Shown: positions 24,481 through 37,346 of the stretch, piece by piece
Layout of the letters: the number at the start of each line of letters is the position of its first letter
Numbering within the stretch: position 1 is the first letter of the stretch
Source of the DNA: Omphiscola glabra
Taxonomy: Eukaryota > Mollusca > Gastropoda > Lymnaeidae
Assembly: GCA_964017045.1 (NCBI GenBank)
Contig: OZ024796.1
Span: 436,501-500,500, forward strand
Length of the DNA: 64,000 nucleotides
Direction: 5' to 3'
Translations under genes and position numbers: made by a program
The notes under the pieces: model-generated
Told to the model about the DNA's origin: nothing
Seen by the model: only the letters and a program-made list of their open reading frames with translations
Database searches by the model: none

Positions 24481-26735
24481 GAACTGCTGTTTATTTACTT
24501 TACAAAAAAATCATTTTTTAAAAAAAAAAAAATCATTTAAAAAAAAAAAAAAATATGCTATGTATAATTTTGCATTAAATATTATTTAAGATCAATAATA
24601 TAACTTTTTAATGTGAAACTTAATTTGAAGCTTTTCTGTTTTATCCTTAAATGATAAAATTATTTATATTATTACTTGTTTAATCCTATATAATAAAATT
24701 TCAAACAACATTTTTCCATCCGTCCACACTGAATTGTGTGAAGTTATTTAATTTGTGATCAGAATTCTGTTTACTAAAATAAAAAAAAATAAGAGCTGCT
24801 GTTTTGAACAGAGTCTTAAATTAAACAATCCCCGATTTTTATAAATCCTTTCTATGCATTTTTTAAAATTTAATATTAATATTCGAATGTCCCACCCTCT
24901 TTTATACCGCAGATTAATTTCACCAACTTAAAAAAAAAAAAAAAATGTTGTGCACTTACAACATTTTTTTAAAAGAATCTCATTTACCGCAGTTATCAGA
25001 ATTTTATTTTGTGAAATCAGTGTCATCATATGTTCTTCATCTTCCCCTTTAAAAACAGGAATAACTGATTTTTGGGGGTTATGGCTAGAAGTGTGATAGA
25101 ATGTGTTGTCATGGACAATGAGTCTCTGTACCAAGTTTCAGTTCGATAGGTTGACAGGAAGTGGGTCATTTAGCAATCCGAAGATTATGCCAGCCAGAAA
25201 CACATGAACAAAAGCCAAGTTAATATAAAGGATTTAGAAATGTTTTATTTTTAGATGTCTATGTTAGGAAGTCTGCAGCGTTAGGATATGTGAGTGTTAC
25301 TTCACCTGTCTGATACCAGCTTTTCGATTTTTTCAGTGCTTATTTATTAAAAGTTTTGGAGTCGTGGATCACTTTGCTTCCATAAAATGAGTTCAAATGT
25401 CACTTTGCTTTATAAAAAGGGTCGCAGCTCAAAAAAGGTTGGGAACCTGTGATTTATTTGTTACTGAGCCGTGGAATTTCTACTAGAAATGTTTTTTCCC
25501 TCTCTCCATCAAAAAAAAACAAAAATACTCAAATTTATATAAAATATGTTGTGATTATTTCTATTTACTATTACAATTTTTTTTTTTTTTTTTTTTTTTT
25601 TGCATTTAAAACTTGTTTAACCCTATTGAATGATGCTAACAATTAAAATTTTACATATGATTGGTTGGGGGAGGCGGGGGACGTCTTTAGGCTGTGGAAG
25701 ATTTATTTACAGTATCAGTATCAGCCTTAAAAACTTCACCTATAGCCTCTAAACAAAATAGAAGTATTAATCAACTGGAAAAGGAGATTAATACAAAATA
25801 ATTTTCAAAACTTTACATAGTAATAGTATTTTTCTTTTAAATATCTAACTTGCCCTAGTACACCTTATGGCATCCATCCGTCAGTGTGATGATGGTGTAG
25901 ACTTTGCAGGATGAAATCACAAGGCCTGGGTTTTTTCTTTAGGAGTATAAGCTGTTCCCTAGACACCATATTGCCTCTCACTATGAACTGGACAGGAGTT
26001 GGAATTTTTCATTGTATTAATTAGTACACCATTAGTGTTAATCTAAAGACTTACAAATTTTTAATATTTGTTATATTTTTAACAATCCTAAACTAACTTT
26101 TCACATTTTTAATACAGTACTGCCTTTCATTCTGTCAATGTGATCACATATGAAGTAAAAATAGAAATCCAATATTGTGTAAGTGAGATGTTTACAATGT
26201 AGATCTCAATTTTAATCTTAGTTTTCCATTTTAAATAGCCATATAATTTGTTTTCATGTTAACATTTTTAGAGAAGCATTTGTATGTAGAAATTATCTTT
26301 TAATTTTAAAAAAAATTAAGTTATTTCATAAACATTTGTTTTCTATATAACATGTGCGAGTTAATTTTTATTAACATGTCTATATAGTAGGCCCAATATA
26401 GCATTGCGTGGAAATATCTGAGTTATTGACATTGTTAAAATATTAAATACTCATTGTATTACGTCAAATAACATTTTAGACATTTATGAACAAAGAACTC
26501 CCCAAAACCCCTTTTTTTTCTTCTTTTAAACAATAACAACCAGTAGCCGGTAATGTAAATTTGTTGATTTTCTAAATGTTGGTTTTACTTGTTAATACAG
26601 GACATTGATAAATGAGTTGAATCTTCTTTTGTTATTTGTATAGATCGATTGCACTAACATTTTTTCGGGTGTACTGCAAAGTGTAATCCATGTGTTCGTT
26701 TGAGTTTGAATTGTTTTAGGAAGATATAGGTATCC
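24481..26735. other. Gene-free AT-rich region with homopolymers
   Basis: Contains several poly-A/T runs and a possible hAT remnant at 25350-25452 (ending AAAAAAGGTTGGGAACCTGTG). AATAAA at 24692-24697 may serve the upstream gene. No coding exon was recognised. Confidence 0.5.
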
Positions 26736-26856
26736 GGTCTGGTATGTCTGGTGTCTCCAAATGGATCAGTGTGGTATGTGTCAAGGTCATGAAATCAGTG
26801 AGAGTTTGCGTGTTGTGATTTTGGGGACAAATGGGACTGGTGAACGGATGTGAGCG

Positions 26857-27399
26857 ATTTTCATATCACGAGTACATGAGATGTTGAGGGGATCAAAGAT
26901 ATTCATATCACGAGTACATGAGATGTTGAGGGGATCAAAGAAATTCATATCACGAGTACATGAGATGTTGAGGGGATCAAAGATCTTCACATCATGGGTA
27001 CAAGATATGTTGAAGGGATCAAAGATATTCATATCACGAGTACATGAGATGTTGAGGGTATCAAAGATCTTCATATCACGGGTGCATGAGATGTTGAGGG
27101 AATCAAAGATCTTCATATCACGAGTACATGGGGTGTTGAGGGGATCAAATATCTTCATATCACGAGTACATGGGATGTTGATGGGATCAAATATCTTCAT
27201 ATCACGAGTACATGAGATGTTGAGGGATCAAAGATCTTCATATTACGAGTACATGTGATGTTGAGGGGATCATAGATCTTCATATCACGAGTACATGGGA
27301 TGTTGAGGGGGTCAAATATCTTCATATCACGAGTACATGAGATGTTGAGGGATCAAAGATCTTCATATCACGAGTATATGGGATGTTGAGGGGATCAAA
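26857..27399. repeat. 42-bp minisatellite (about 13 copies)
   Basis: About 13 copies of a 41-42-bp unit including CTTCATATCACGAGTACATG and AGATGTTGAGGGGATCAAAG. Frames stay open on both strands because most units are 42 bp. The left flank resembles the 16.5-kb dispersed repeat. Confidence 0.95.
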
Positions 27400-27559
27400 A
27401 GGGAGGCAACTTAGAGCCGGGGGAGACGATTACGTTCACGGACGAGGGTGTGTGGTTGCTGAGTCTGGCAGACCTATTGTGAACCAGTGATTATTGCTGT
27501 GTACCTCCGGAATAGGAGTTGGTATTACATGCCTTGCTATATGTGCTAAAGATAATACA

Positions 27560-27655
27560 GAGTATGTGTGTGCGTTTGTTTGTGTGTATGTGTGTTTGTT
27601 TTTGTGTGTATTTTTGTGTTTTTTGTGTGTTTGTTTGTGTGTGTGTGTGTGTAAG
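27560..27655. repeat. GT-rich microsatellite
   Basis: An imperfect (GT)n tract with interspersed TTT. The minus-strand Thr/His-rich frames across it are artefacts. Confidence 0.9.
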
Positions 27656-28479
27656 TGAAAGCGCCACTGGAAAGCACACAATGAATTAGTTTGGAAACAG
27701 GCCAATTTACGCTTGACCTGCACCCAAAGTCCATCAATAGTATTTGTGTATATTTCTGGGTGAAAGGGTGTACGAAATCTTGGGCATCTTTTAACATATA
27801 GCACGAACACTTACAAAAATTGATATTTTAAAAACAAAAATTAAGAATTTAACGGGTTCTTACAAATAAGGCACTTTTCATCGATTATTATTGTTTATTT
27901 GTGTTTTCTTCACATTTGCTACTTGTGTAACACAGTTTCCTAAATAACATAGTTTTAAAAAAATCTTAGCCTATAGTTATTAAAATGCGACTGTTTTTTT
28001 ATCTTTTTATTTTCAGAATAATAAACAATCTGCCCCGCCCATTTGCATTCATTTTTATTTTAATAATTTCTTTTTAGATGGCATGGCAATCTTATAGTAG
28101 AAAGCTAAACGAAAGACTAAAAAGTTTGTGAAATAACATTTTGATTATCATTCCAATTTCAATTTTTGTTTATCGTTGGGGACTAGTTGTAGAAAAAATT
28201 CTTCGTTGTATACCGTGTTTTCAGATTTATTTGTCCGCCGTTCTAAAAATAGTAGCATTACGTAGTGTGCTATGACGTTTTCCGGTCTGAGAAATGACAA
28301 GCCCTATGGACTTAGTGTGTCGTGCCTCGGACTAAAGTAGATTGATTAATTGTATTAGTCAGAGAATCAGAGATATCCCAATGGTCGTCAGAGTAGAGTT
28401 TTCGTCGCACTCTACATCTCGTCGACCTTAGACAACCAAATATTCATCATGACCCATCATATTCTGACATAGGAACAGA

Positions 28480-29125
28480 ATATTTGACGGGCTTCCACTG
28501 CAGCGCATAGTTATGACTATGACAAGTGTGGTTCATTTGACGGGTCTCTAGGGTGGCGAATGGCTAGGGTTGGTATGTCCTTCGATGGGCTGGCATGGCC
28601 TATTTGACGTACACCGCTGTGACGGATAATTATAACTGGTGTGATCCACCGTTTGTGACTGGAGTGCGTATCGACTGATATGGCTTGTTGGGCTTATATG
28701 GCTGGTTTGCGCGGCCAACTGTGGTGATTATCGGCTGGTATGGCTGGTCTAACGGCCTGGTATGGTTGATTTGCCGGGAGTGCCTCTGGATTGGTTTAGC
28801 TGGTTGTTTTGACGAGCTGGTGTGGCTGGTTGATCAGGCTGGTTTGGTAGAATCCCCACTTAGGCGAATGGTGGGCTGGTATGGACATTATGGCTCCTTG
28901 TGTGTACGGTTATGGCTACTTTGATTGTAGCCAAGCGTTGCGGCTTGTATGGCTGGTTAGCCTGTTTTAACTGGACTGCTATAGCTGGTTTAACGGGAAC
29001 CTGACACTGGCGAATGATAAAGCCTAGTATGGTTCATATATTGTGGCTAGTTTTACGAGCCCCCACTGTAGCGATTGATGGGTTGGTATGGAAGTTATGG
29101 CTCTCTGTGTGGACAAACCCCCACT
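28480..29125. repeat. Decayed tandem-repeat field (GGCTGGTATGG motif)
   Basis: Many diverged copies of a long unit combining TTTGACGGGC, CCCCCACTGTAGCGA and TGGGCTGGTATGG elements. Period is irregular, roughly 60-75 bp. It looks like an old minisatellite eroded by substitutions and indels. Confidence 0.6.
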
Positions 29126-29334
29126 GTAGCGGAAGGTCGTCTAGGGGTAGGTCCCTCTCGCAATGGCCACAGAAAACACACTATCAAAGCAGAGCCTAAA
29201 ATCCACCTTCTTTCTCTCTGATAAGAACTTCACGACATGGTTTGAAATAAATGGACTTTAATTACTCATGTAATGTGCCAAGACACAATGCATAACAAAC
29301 CAACCAGCAACAATACTGGGCTAATGCTAAGACA

Positions 29335-29565
29335 TTGGCTCATAACGCCATTTGCGTGTTTTGTTAAGTTGCTGTTTTATTATTATGTTGCTGATGACTT
29401 TAGGGTTCAGGTTAGGTTTAGGGATAGATTTAGGGTTCAGATTAGGTTTAGGGATACATTTAGGAAATATTTTTTAAACGTTTTATTCTTAATTGTACGG
29501 GTCACTGCAATCAAGTTGGCGGCCATGGTAAAAAAACGCGGGAGTGTCTCTTCGCATTCACCCAA
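29335..29565 (-). mobile_element. Interspersed element with telomere-like repeats, copy 2 (inverted)
   Basis: The reverse complement repeats the order of 10888-11115: CCATGGCCGCCA, TTAAGAATAAAACG, CCTAAATGTA, GAACCCTAAA units, CAGCAACATAA and AACAAAACACGCAAATG. It carries a small internal insertion with a second CAGCAAC near its 3' part. Confidence 0.75.
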
Positions 29566-30987
29566 TACTGTTAACATGACTGTGAAACAATGGAATATCC
29601 AGCACCCTGAGCAACAAATCACCCACTCTTTCTTTAAAAAACAAAACAATTGCAGCCTGACGTCCATAACAATTCTCCGCACCAATATATCGCACCACCG
29701 GAAATGCGTCATAGCGCATTCATGACTTAGTAAACTTGGTGCGATATATGGGGAATTCCCAAAGGGAAAACACCGTTTCTCACTATTAAAGTTATCAACA
29801 CAGACACATAACATAAACACGCGATATGACCGTCACACGGGTGCTAATTTCGTATGCTTAAGAGGGCAATGTCAGTGCTGTTAAACATGCTTTTTCAACA
29901 GGAATTGTGAATTGTGATGCAAAATAGATGTTACAGATTTTGCCAATCCGTTCAAGCAGCGATGTTATTATTGTTTACCACTCTCCCCTAATTCTCAAAA
30001 TATCGTATTCCTACTCTGTCAATATCATTTCTAGTTCTGGTTCTGGTAGGGTACGTTGATGCACTGCATCCATGAACTGGCATATGTGCAACGGTTGGGG
30101 AAGCGATGATGCCATCCTAACGGCTCCTAGCAGATGCCAGGGCAGCCTTGAAGCTTTCTATAGATGTCGAGTTCACGGCGGTATTGTCCAGGTGGTTCCA
30201 TTTATCTTGACTGCATATGATACTTGAACCTTATCCTTCTTCCATACCTCAACATGATCGCAAACATACCGTCCTAGTCATTAGCGACAAACAGAATCTA
30301 CAGGCGAAGAGAGGCCAACTTTTGACTTCTCTTGCACTAACAAAGTGTGCTAAGATTCTGTCCAGCCATCAGCAGTGCACAGACAGACACAAATTAAATA
30401 AATCTTATATTGTTAAAAGCCTAAAAATTATATGAATATTTACACTTATAAATTTTTTAGAATAATGTAATAACCAGTCAATTTGTAAGATCAAAATTTT
30501 AATAGAGAAAACATGATTGTTGACGTCAACTAATCTACCCCTCCCTCTCTTTTTTTATCCCCCTTGTCAAACATTTTTACCCCCCCCCCCCAACTCATTT
30601 TGTTCACATAATTAATGGAGGCCCCCAAAGATTACCACACACAAAATTAAAATTTAATTAAATAAATTAATATCAAAATTGTGTTGGCGTGGCAAATCAA
30701 ATACAAGTCATGTTCCTATTCTTATATAATTCATTGTTTCGTTATTTTAAAATTTTTTTGAACAAGAACTTGAAAGTAAAAGTAAAAATGATTTTTTAAA
30801 AATTATTTATACGAAATTTCTTTAATAATTAAGTTATTATTTATAGAAAATTATTCATAAGTTATTACAATCTAATCTTAAATTGTTGTTTGAAAAAAAA
30901 ATAATTAGAGAATGATTAGACAAATTCGATAATTTGGGATTATTTGTCTCGTTCTGTTTTCCATTTTTAAACTTGAGTGTAAACAAC

Positions 30988-33900
30988 ATGGAGAATGAGT
31001 GGGAAGTAGGAAGAAATATTTAGTTCATTAACTATTTATAGCGCTAGATTGTACGACTTTGTTTTGATCGCTGTGGCCCGTGGCTCCTATACTTAAACTA
31101 CTAAACCTCCACTACTATACAATTAATAAAATAGCTTAATATTTTAATACAGTGACTTGAGTCAAAGTTGTTAAAACAAAAATGAAAAATGCCCATCATG
31201 AATCACTGAGAATCACCCAATCAATGCCAAAATAGAATTCAAAATGTTTGAATACACAAGACACCACACACACAAGTGACCAACTACAAAGCAATAATAA
31301 TTGAAATTACTATTCTTTCTTCAATTCCATTATTGTTAGGCAGTGACTACAAGTCCAGCGACCAGACAAAAAGTGCAAGAGATATTCATCCGGCGGGCAC
31401 TTCACATTTAACATTTATTTAAAAGATTGTTCATTGTTGCATTTTAATTTTAACCATTTGTTTATTATATTTATATATACCAGCAAAATACTGCCAGCAA
31501 TGGATCTAGTATTTCTTTTGAAGAATTAAACATATTTTTTGCGTGTAAATGTGCAGACTATCTTGAATTTGTTGAAATGAAGTAACGTAAATGACGTAAA
31601 CTCTGATCAACTATGTCAACTATTAGCGGTCACGTAACTAGGCTGACCAAAAAATATCTCGCACAACTTTGTTACGGCGGTCATGTGACTTGGTCAAATA
31701 TATAATAGCCGGATGAATATCTCTATAACTTTTCGTCCAATCGCCGGACATGTAGACACTTCGTTATTCTTAAATTTAAAGTTTCTTACTTACTTCTTAG
31801 TTTGACTACAATTACATGAATTTCAAGAATAATTTACTAATTTAAACTAGCCTACACTTAGTCACCTACAAGACTAAGACAAATGCCTACATTCTAGCTT
31901 CACTACTGTATCCCATCACCGATCGAGTAATTAACACAGTTCAACTCTTTAGTTTTAATTTGAATAAATTTTAATGTAAAGCTTTTTTAAATAACAGTGG
32001 CATTACTGAAAGTATCAATCCAATTCTTTAGCAGTAGTAAAACTAGGTCTTAACATTATATATACCATAGCTTTCTATTGATGTACCCACTAATTATGAT
32101 CAATTGATAATTATTTATTACATATTGTCTACTCTTTCAATAAGGAAACAACACTTATGATAGAGCTACCAAATTTAGACCACAGGAAGCAAACTGAATC
32201 ATATATTCAAATTATGGTAAGACTGCATGAACTTTAAAAAAAAATTGCTTTTGGTGTAAACGAAAGGCAAAAGGCTAAGCTCAATATTTGTCATTTTGAA
32301 TTTAACTATTTTTGCCTTGTGTGAGAGGTAAGGAGGCCAAAAAAATCATATTCAAAGTCATAGAGAAGGGACCTAAGTGAAGAGTGAGGGCTTTTGGGAA
32401 TGACACTGAGGAGTAGTGACAGTCAGAGCAAATTGGAGATATCATTATCATTGATGGGCCATGTACAATTTGGGGGGTATTCAGTATGATTATGTTTATG
32501 ATTTTTGTGAGGCTGCCTCTGATTATTAACTCTTTAAACAAGGAACAAAACATACATTTTAAAAATAGGGAAGTGTTATCTGCACTGTTTTGGACATGAG
32601 AATAATACCGAGAATAATTTCTAGCGTTATTCCCTACAACCAGAAATGCGTGATGTATACTTATATTAACTAAAATTATGCATTTTTAAAATTTAGCCTT
32701 TATTTCAGGAATTAAAAACTGATAATTAATTAAACGTAGTGTAAGTTTAACTTAGTTTAAGGCGACATTTTTCGTAGGCTTATTGAACGCAAATTACAGT
32801 GTGGAATGAATCGTAAATGTGTGAAAGCCAGCCTGTCTTAGGTCTAGGCCTAGATCTATAATGTAGGTATAGGCCTATAATCTTGTAGACTAGTAGCATT
32901 AAGATGCGTTTTATTTAGGACCATAGCCTAGAGGCTTTACAGTCTACTGAGTCTACTACTAGACCTAATAAGGCAGTGTTTAGCAAGGTATGCATTTCTG
33001 AGAAGTTAAAATGCAGTGTAACCCCTAGAAGTCTGGTGCGACTTATGCATGGGTCAATGATAACATAGAAAAATCTTAAACTAAGGGTGCGACTTGTACG
33101 AGAGTATATACTGTATATTATATTAGGTGGGCATGTAGGCCTATTCTAAATGAAATTAAATATTTAAATATACCATTGAATTGAGCCTGGTTTCATTAAA
33201 ACAAATCTAAAAATATTTTTCTAAAAAAAATATCTCATTTTTTGGGTATATTTAACTGAAAGACACAGTTGAAATGATGTACACTGGAGTATGTGCAGTC
33301 ACATTAACGGTCGCGCTTTTTTCAATGACCAGCCGCTATAATGCGCATGCGCTGAGGAGCCGTACGGCTATTGCTCGACGTTATCCTCACGACCAAAACA
33401 TTGCGGATAACCACTCCGTTAAACAAATTGTTAAAAAAATATTATATAGTAATCACTTCTAATAATTAATATAAAAATATAATGTTTTTTTCTTCTCAGG
33501 GTTTGTCTACTGATAAGCCATATGTCAAGATAAACAACCAACTGTACACAGGCACAATGATCAATACTCTAGGCTCCCAACTTTTTCTTGAAGTAGATGA
33601 AAATACTGGTTAGAATGGTTTTGTTTTTTTAAGATAAACAGTTGAAATTAAGTTTAAGGAAAAAAAATATTATAGCCTTCTGTTTTCATTGTAAACATTT
33701 TTGTGAAATCACATTTTACATTTGAAACATTCACAAAAATAGCTAAATTTATTACACAAGTATGTAATTAATACATTTGATAAAACTAAGTGTTTGTAAA
33801 AATAAATTGTTAATTTATTTAAAACATACAGGAAAAGATTCAGCTTCACAGAAGAAAGCTATCAAAAGTAAAATTGTTACAGACAGGAGTTTAAAATTAG

Positions 33901-34232
33901 ACCCAATTTACCTGGAGAAAAGGACAGGTACACTATTTATTTCTGTTATAGAGAAGGCACTGTCAACAACTGTAGTATTGTTAACTGAAAACTATACATT
34001 TAAATAAAATAAAATAAAATTTACATTATTTGTAAGAATAAGAAATATAAATAATGAAACTCATTAATCCCAAATTTCAAAAATTCATTTTGACTAAGCT
34101 GCATGTGAGTAGTGACCTAATTTTACAGGTTAAAAAAACAAAACTAAATTTTTTTTGGACTTTATCTTTTTATCAGTTGTGTTAATCTTATTCTTTTTAG
34201 ACCTTGATCCAAGCACATCAACCAAAACATGA
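30988..34232 (+). CDS. GTF3C6: GTF3C6, TFIIIC subunit 6 (small)
   Basis: Five short exons join in phase to 108 residues: 30988-31005, 32145-32216, 33500-33608, 33832-33927, 34201-34232. All junctions are GT-AG. The run TLMIELPNLD...IMGLSTDKPYVKINNQLYTG...NTLGSQLFLEV aligns with human GTF3C6 LVLVELSGII...VLGIDTERPILQVDSYVFAG...DTLGTCVIFEE as recalled. This is the TFIIIC_sub6 fold. In vertebrates GTF3C6 is a TFIIIC subunit that binds tRNA-gene promoters in the nucleus and recruits Pol III through TFIIIB. The human protein is about 213 residues; this version ends soon after the conserved domain (...STSTKT). The two central exons are the surest; the six-codon first exon (MENEWE) is a plausible but less certain start. 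Confidence 0.78.
31353..31749. mobile_element. 397-bp MITE in GTF3C6 intron 1
   Basis: The left end (GTCCAGCGACCAGACAAAAA then AGAGATATTCATCCGGC) and the reverse complement of the right end (GTCCGGCGATTGGACGAAAA then AGAGATATTCATCCGGC) form imperfect terminal inverted repeats of about 45 bp. No coding capacity and no clear target duplication. Confidence 0.8.
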
Positions 34233-34391
34233 AAACAGTTATCATCTTTAAAAAAAAATTATTAGGAGTACAATCGAAGTCAATAAAAGTCCAGAAGTTA
34301 TATAACTTCCTGGTGTTGTTGGTGCCAAATCTCTGAACTTGATGTTGAACCCACATCATAAGATACGGGTAACTGATTATTCATTAAGTAA

Positions 34392-34397
34392 AATAAA
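34392..34397 (+). terminator. GTF3C6 candidate polyadenylation signal
   Basis: AATAAA lies 160 bases after the GTF3C6 stop. A second candidate occurs near 34807. Confidence 0.4.
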
Positions 34398-35820
34398 ATT
34401 ATGCATTTGACAACTCTCTGTGTATTTATAGTAATTTATATATATATATATATTTATATATGTCTTTTTAAAAAAAAAATTTTATTCTTACAATTATTAA
34501 TTGCCACTTAATATTTCAAAGAAGCATGGTAGACTCATATGTTAAGCAAAAACTTTCAATATGCAAAGATGGAAACTGCAAAAAAAAATTTTTTAAATTT
34601 TTAAACGTTACTTAGTATGAAATTGAATGAAATATGTAAAGTTGTCAATGATTTTCTGAACCATTTATAAATAAACATATTACTTATTGATATTGTTAAT
34701 GACTGTACTCTTGGTGTAAATAAACTCTAATGTAATGTTTTGATGCAAAAGCTGAATTATTCTATTGCTGTATTGGACTTAATTTGTATTGAACTTCATC
34801 CATGAAAAATAAAGTTTCCACCTGTGCTCAGTGCTAGATATGAATGGCTTACTTCCAGGCATCCTTAATAAGGTTTATTTATGTGTATTTTTATTTGTTT
34901 ATGCATACACTTCCTTTTATTTCTTATTATCATCTCAATGATTAATAATTACTAACTATTTTTATATTGATAAATTGCCATATTTTAGTAAAAAAATATA
35001 ATGGAAAACCAACAGAAAATGAAGATCACACTATTAAATTAATTAATATATAAAAATGTATTATTGCCTATGGCAGAGGTTCTCAAACATTTTTGAGTCA
35101 CTGTACACTCGTCCAGATTTTCTCAAGATGGCCAAAGTCAAAACTAACAAGTTCTCTGTGAAATAGTGAATTTTTAATGAATTTTTTGTTCAATTTCTGT
35201 TGCACACAGTTTGGCAATCTCTGGCATGTTACATCAGTTCTTTAAAACATTAACTTTTTATAAGCGCTAAAAATCTCTTGAAAGAGCTGGAATTTATTTT
35301 ATATATCTTGTTTAAATTGTAATAAATTTGTGTAAAACATCTTTTGTCTTTGTGTGTTTTTAAAATAATTAATTAAATAATAATTTTTGTCATGAAATAA
35401 AATATTACACTTTTTAAATGTCTTCTGTCTAATGAAGTTAACTAATATAAGTTGCTTTAACCCTTTCACGGCAACTGGAGTGCCTGGAAACAGACTGGGA
35501 TTGCTTTTAAATAAATATTCTGAGTCCCTTTGCGTATCAGTACTAACAATATTAATTAATTCAAAGTGACATGTACATAGAGGATAGGGGCTTTGCAGCT
35601 CAGCTTGCACAATATTTACATAAAAGAAGAGAATGTTCTTTGCAAATATTTCTAATAAACTTGCTGAGTTGACTGAAGTGGTTTAGGTTTAGTGGTTATA
35701 TATTGACTGTTGTCTTCAAAAGACAGGGATTTAGTCGGATATTTATATTTAAATGCCACTCTTGCTGCAATTGATGCCAAAAAAGTTGAAAAACACACCT
35801 TTTAGTTTTTTAAATTCACA
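34398..35820. other. Gene-free region downstream of GTF3C6
   Basis: AT-rich, with a TA microsatellite near 34438-34460. At about 35069-35130 a hAT-like end (CAGAGGTTCTCAAACATTTT) is visible. No coding exon is supported. Confidence 0.5.
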
Positions 35821-35821
35821 G

Positions 35822-36236
35822 AGAACACCTTTGCCCTTTGGTCCATGGTGAATATGCCTCCTTTGATTTTGTGGTTACAGAGCATAATCTCTGGTTTCTT
35901 GCATTCAGTTTCACTTTCTATATCTGGACCATTGTTTATTGTGTTCAGGAGCAATACATTTTTCTGCTTCAAGCTCTGGTGTTTGACAAGGTTGTTTCTA
36001 GTCTGAACAAAAACACTGATTTGTTGAGGGGCAGAGCTTTCTTTTGGTTGAAACCCTTGGGTAGGAACATCTTGTTCTGTTTCACTGTTCCAATGGCCAT
36101 TGGTTCTGCAAGTTGTAGGGGAATGAAAGAATAGTCTGTTCTGAAATTGCGGCCACTTCCATTGAATTCCCTATTGAGAGAAATGCTGTTGAGATGAAGA
36201 GTGCCAGTGTGTAGTAGGCAGTCAATACAAGCTTTC
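35822..36236 (-). pseudogene. piggyBac-type transposase fragment, frameshifted
   Basis: On the minus strand, two adjoining frames carry piggyBac-family landmarks. The upstream frame has LQLAEPMAIGTVKQNKMFLP, comparable to the family's GT.RKN...P block. After a frame change comes KKPEIMLCNHKIKGG..TMDQ, matching the conserved KPEI..YN.TKGGVD.MDQ block of the DDD transposase. Frame shifts and stops show it is dead. Both termini are missing, and a 27-bp minisatellite abuts its N-terminal side. Confidence 0.72.
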
Positions 36237-36513
36237 ATTTAGATCACATCAAGATAAGCTTTCATTTAGATCACATCAATACAAGCTTTCATTTAGATCA
36301 CATCGTTACCGGTACAAGCTTTCATTTAGATCACATCATTACAAGCTTTCATTTAGATCACATCAATACAAGCTTTTATTTAGATCACATCAATACCGGT
36401 ACAAGCTTTCATTTAGATCACATCATTACAAGCTTTCAGTTAGATCACATCATTACAAGCTTTCATTTAGATCACATCAATACCGGTACAAGCTTCCATT
36501 TAGATCACATCAT
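36223..36513. repeat. 27/32-bp minisatellite (10 copies)
   Basis: Ten copies of a unit with ACAAGCTTTCATTTAGATCA. Three or so carry a 5-bp insertion creating ACCGGT. It directly abuts the piggyBac relic. Confidence 0.93.
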
Positions 36514-37221
36514 TCCCTTGCCATTTGTCTCCTTTTACTTTCTCACCTTCCCTGTTGGTGCAGTCAACTATTGTTTGTATCATTTTTCATTAATATATAG
36601 AAGAAATGTTTCAGTGGGAGAAACTACATGATCTGTGAAGGGAGTTTTATTCCAAGGCAACTGAATCATGTCACATTGTAAAAAAGAAAATTACATAAAG
36701 AGAGAATTTACTGTGATATAAAAATTATAAGACTGTGTGTAACAGTGTAACCCACCCGTTTGCCAGGAATCATCAGAAACACTTTTCCCCATTATAATAA
36801 GTGTACTGGTGTGTCACACCCAGTCGCCAGGGGCGGTGTACAATATGTTGCCTCGGTAAGGGTTCAATTCAAGTGAAAAAAGAACTAATTTAATTTTTGA
36901 CACATTAATAATTTTTTTGTTTACAAAACACAATTCTTATTTATATTTTAAGAAAAATATGCCTTTTCAAACCTCATTGATTAATGGCAGCATACTTTAG
37001 ATGCTGATATATTAAGATTACAAGGACTTCATTAACTACACTGACAATTTATAACAGTAACAAGAACATTTGTTTAGACTACAGTACGTAATAAAATAGC
37101 TATTACTAATTACTTGGTGATTTTTAATTAAATTTGCCAAAATAATAACTACTTAGTCTACTTGAAGCTCATTAACTATATTATAGTCTAAAAGTATTTT
37201 ATTTTAAATATTTGTAGGAAT

Positions 37222-37346
37222 TAGACAAAGTGTAATGCTTCAGTTCTAGACAAAGTGTATTGCTTCAGTTCCAGACAAAGTGTATTGCTTCAGTTCTAGA
37301 TAAAGTGTATTGCTTCAGTTCTAGACAAATTGTATTGCTTCAGTTC
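37222..37346. repeat. 25-bp minisatellite (5 copies)
   Basis: Five copies of TAGACAAAGTGTATTGCTTC plus AGTTC with few substitutions. Confidence 0.93.

Noticed and set aside
26787..27258. Long repetitive frames on both strands
   Set aside because: They arise from the 42-bp minisatellite, not from a gene.
27436..27810. Thr/His/Lys-rich minus-strand frames
   Set aside because: They read through the GT microsatellite.
35838..36134. 98-codon plus-strand hydrophobic frame
   Set aside because: It is the antisense of the piggyBac relic.
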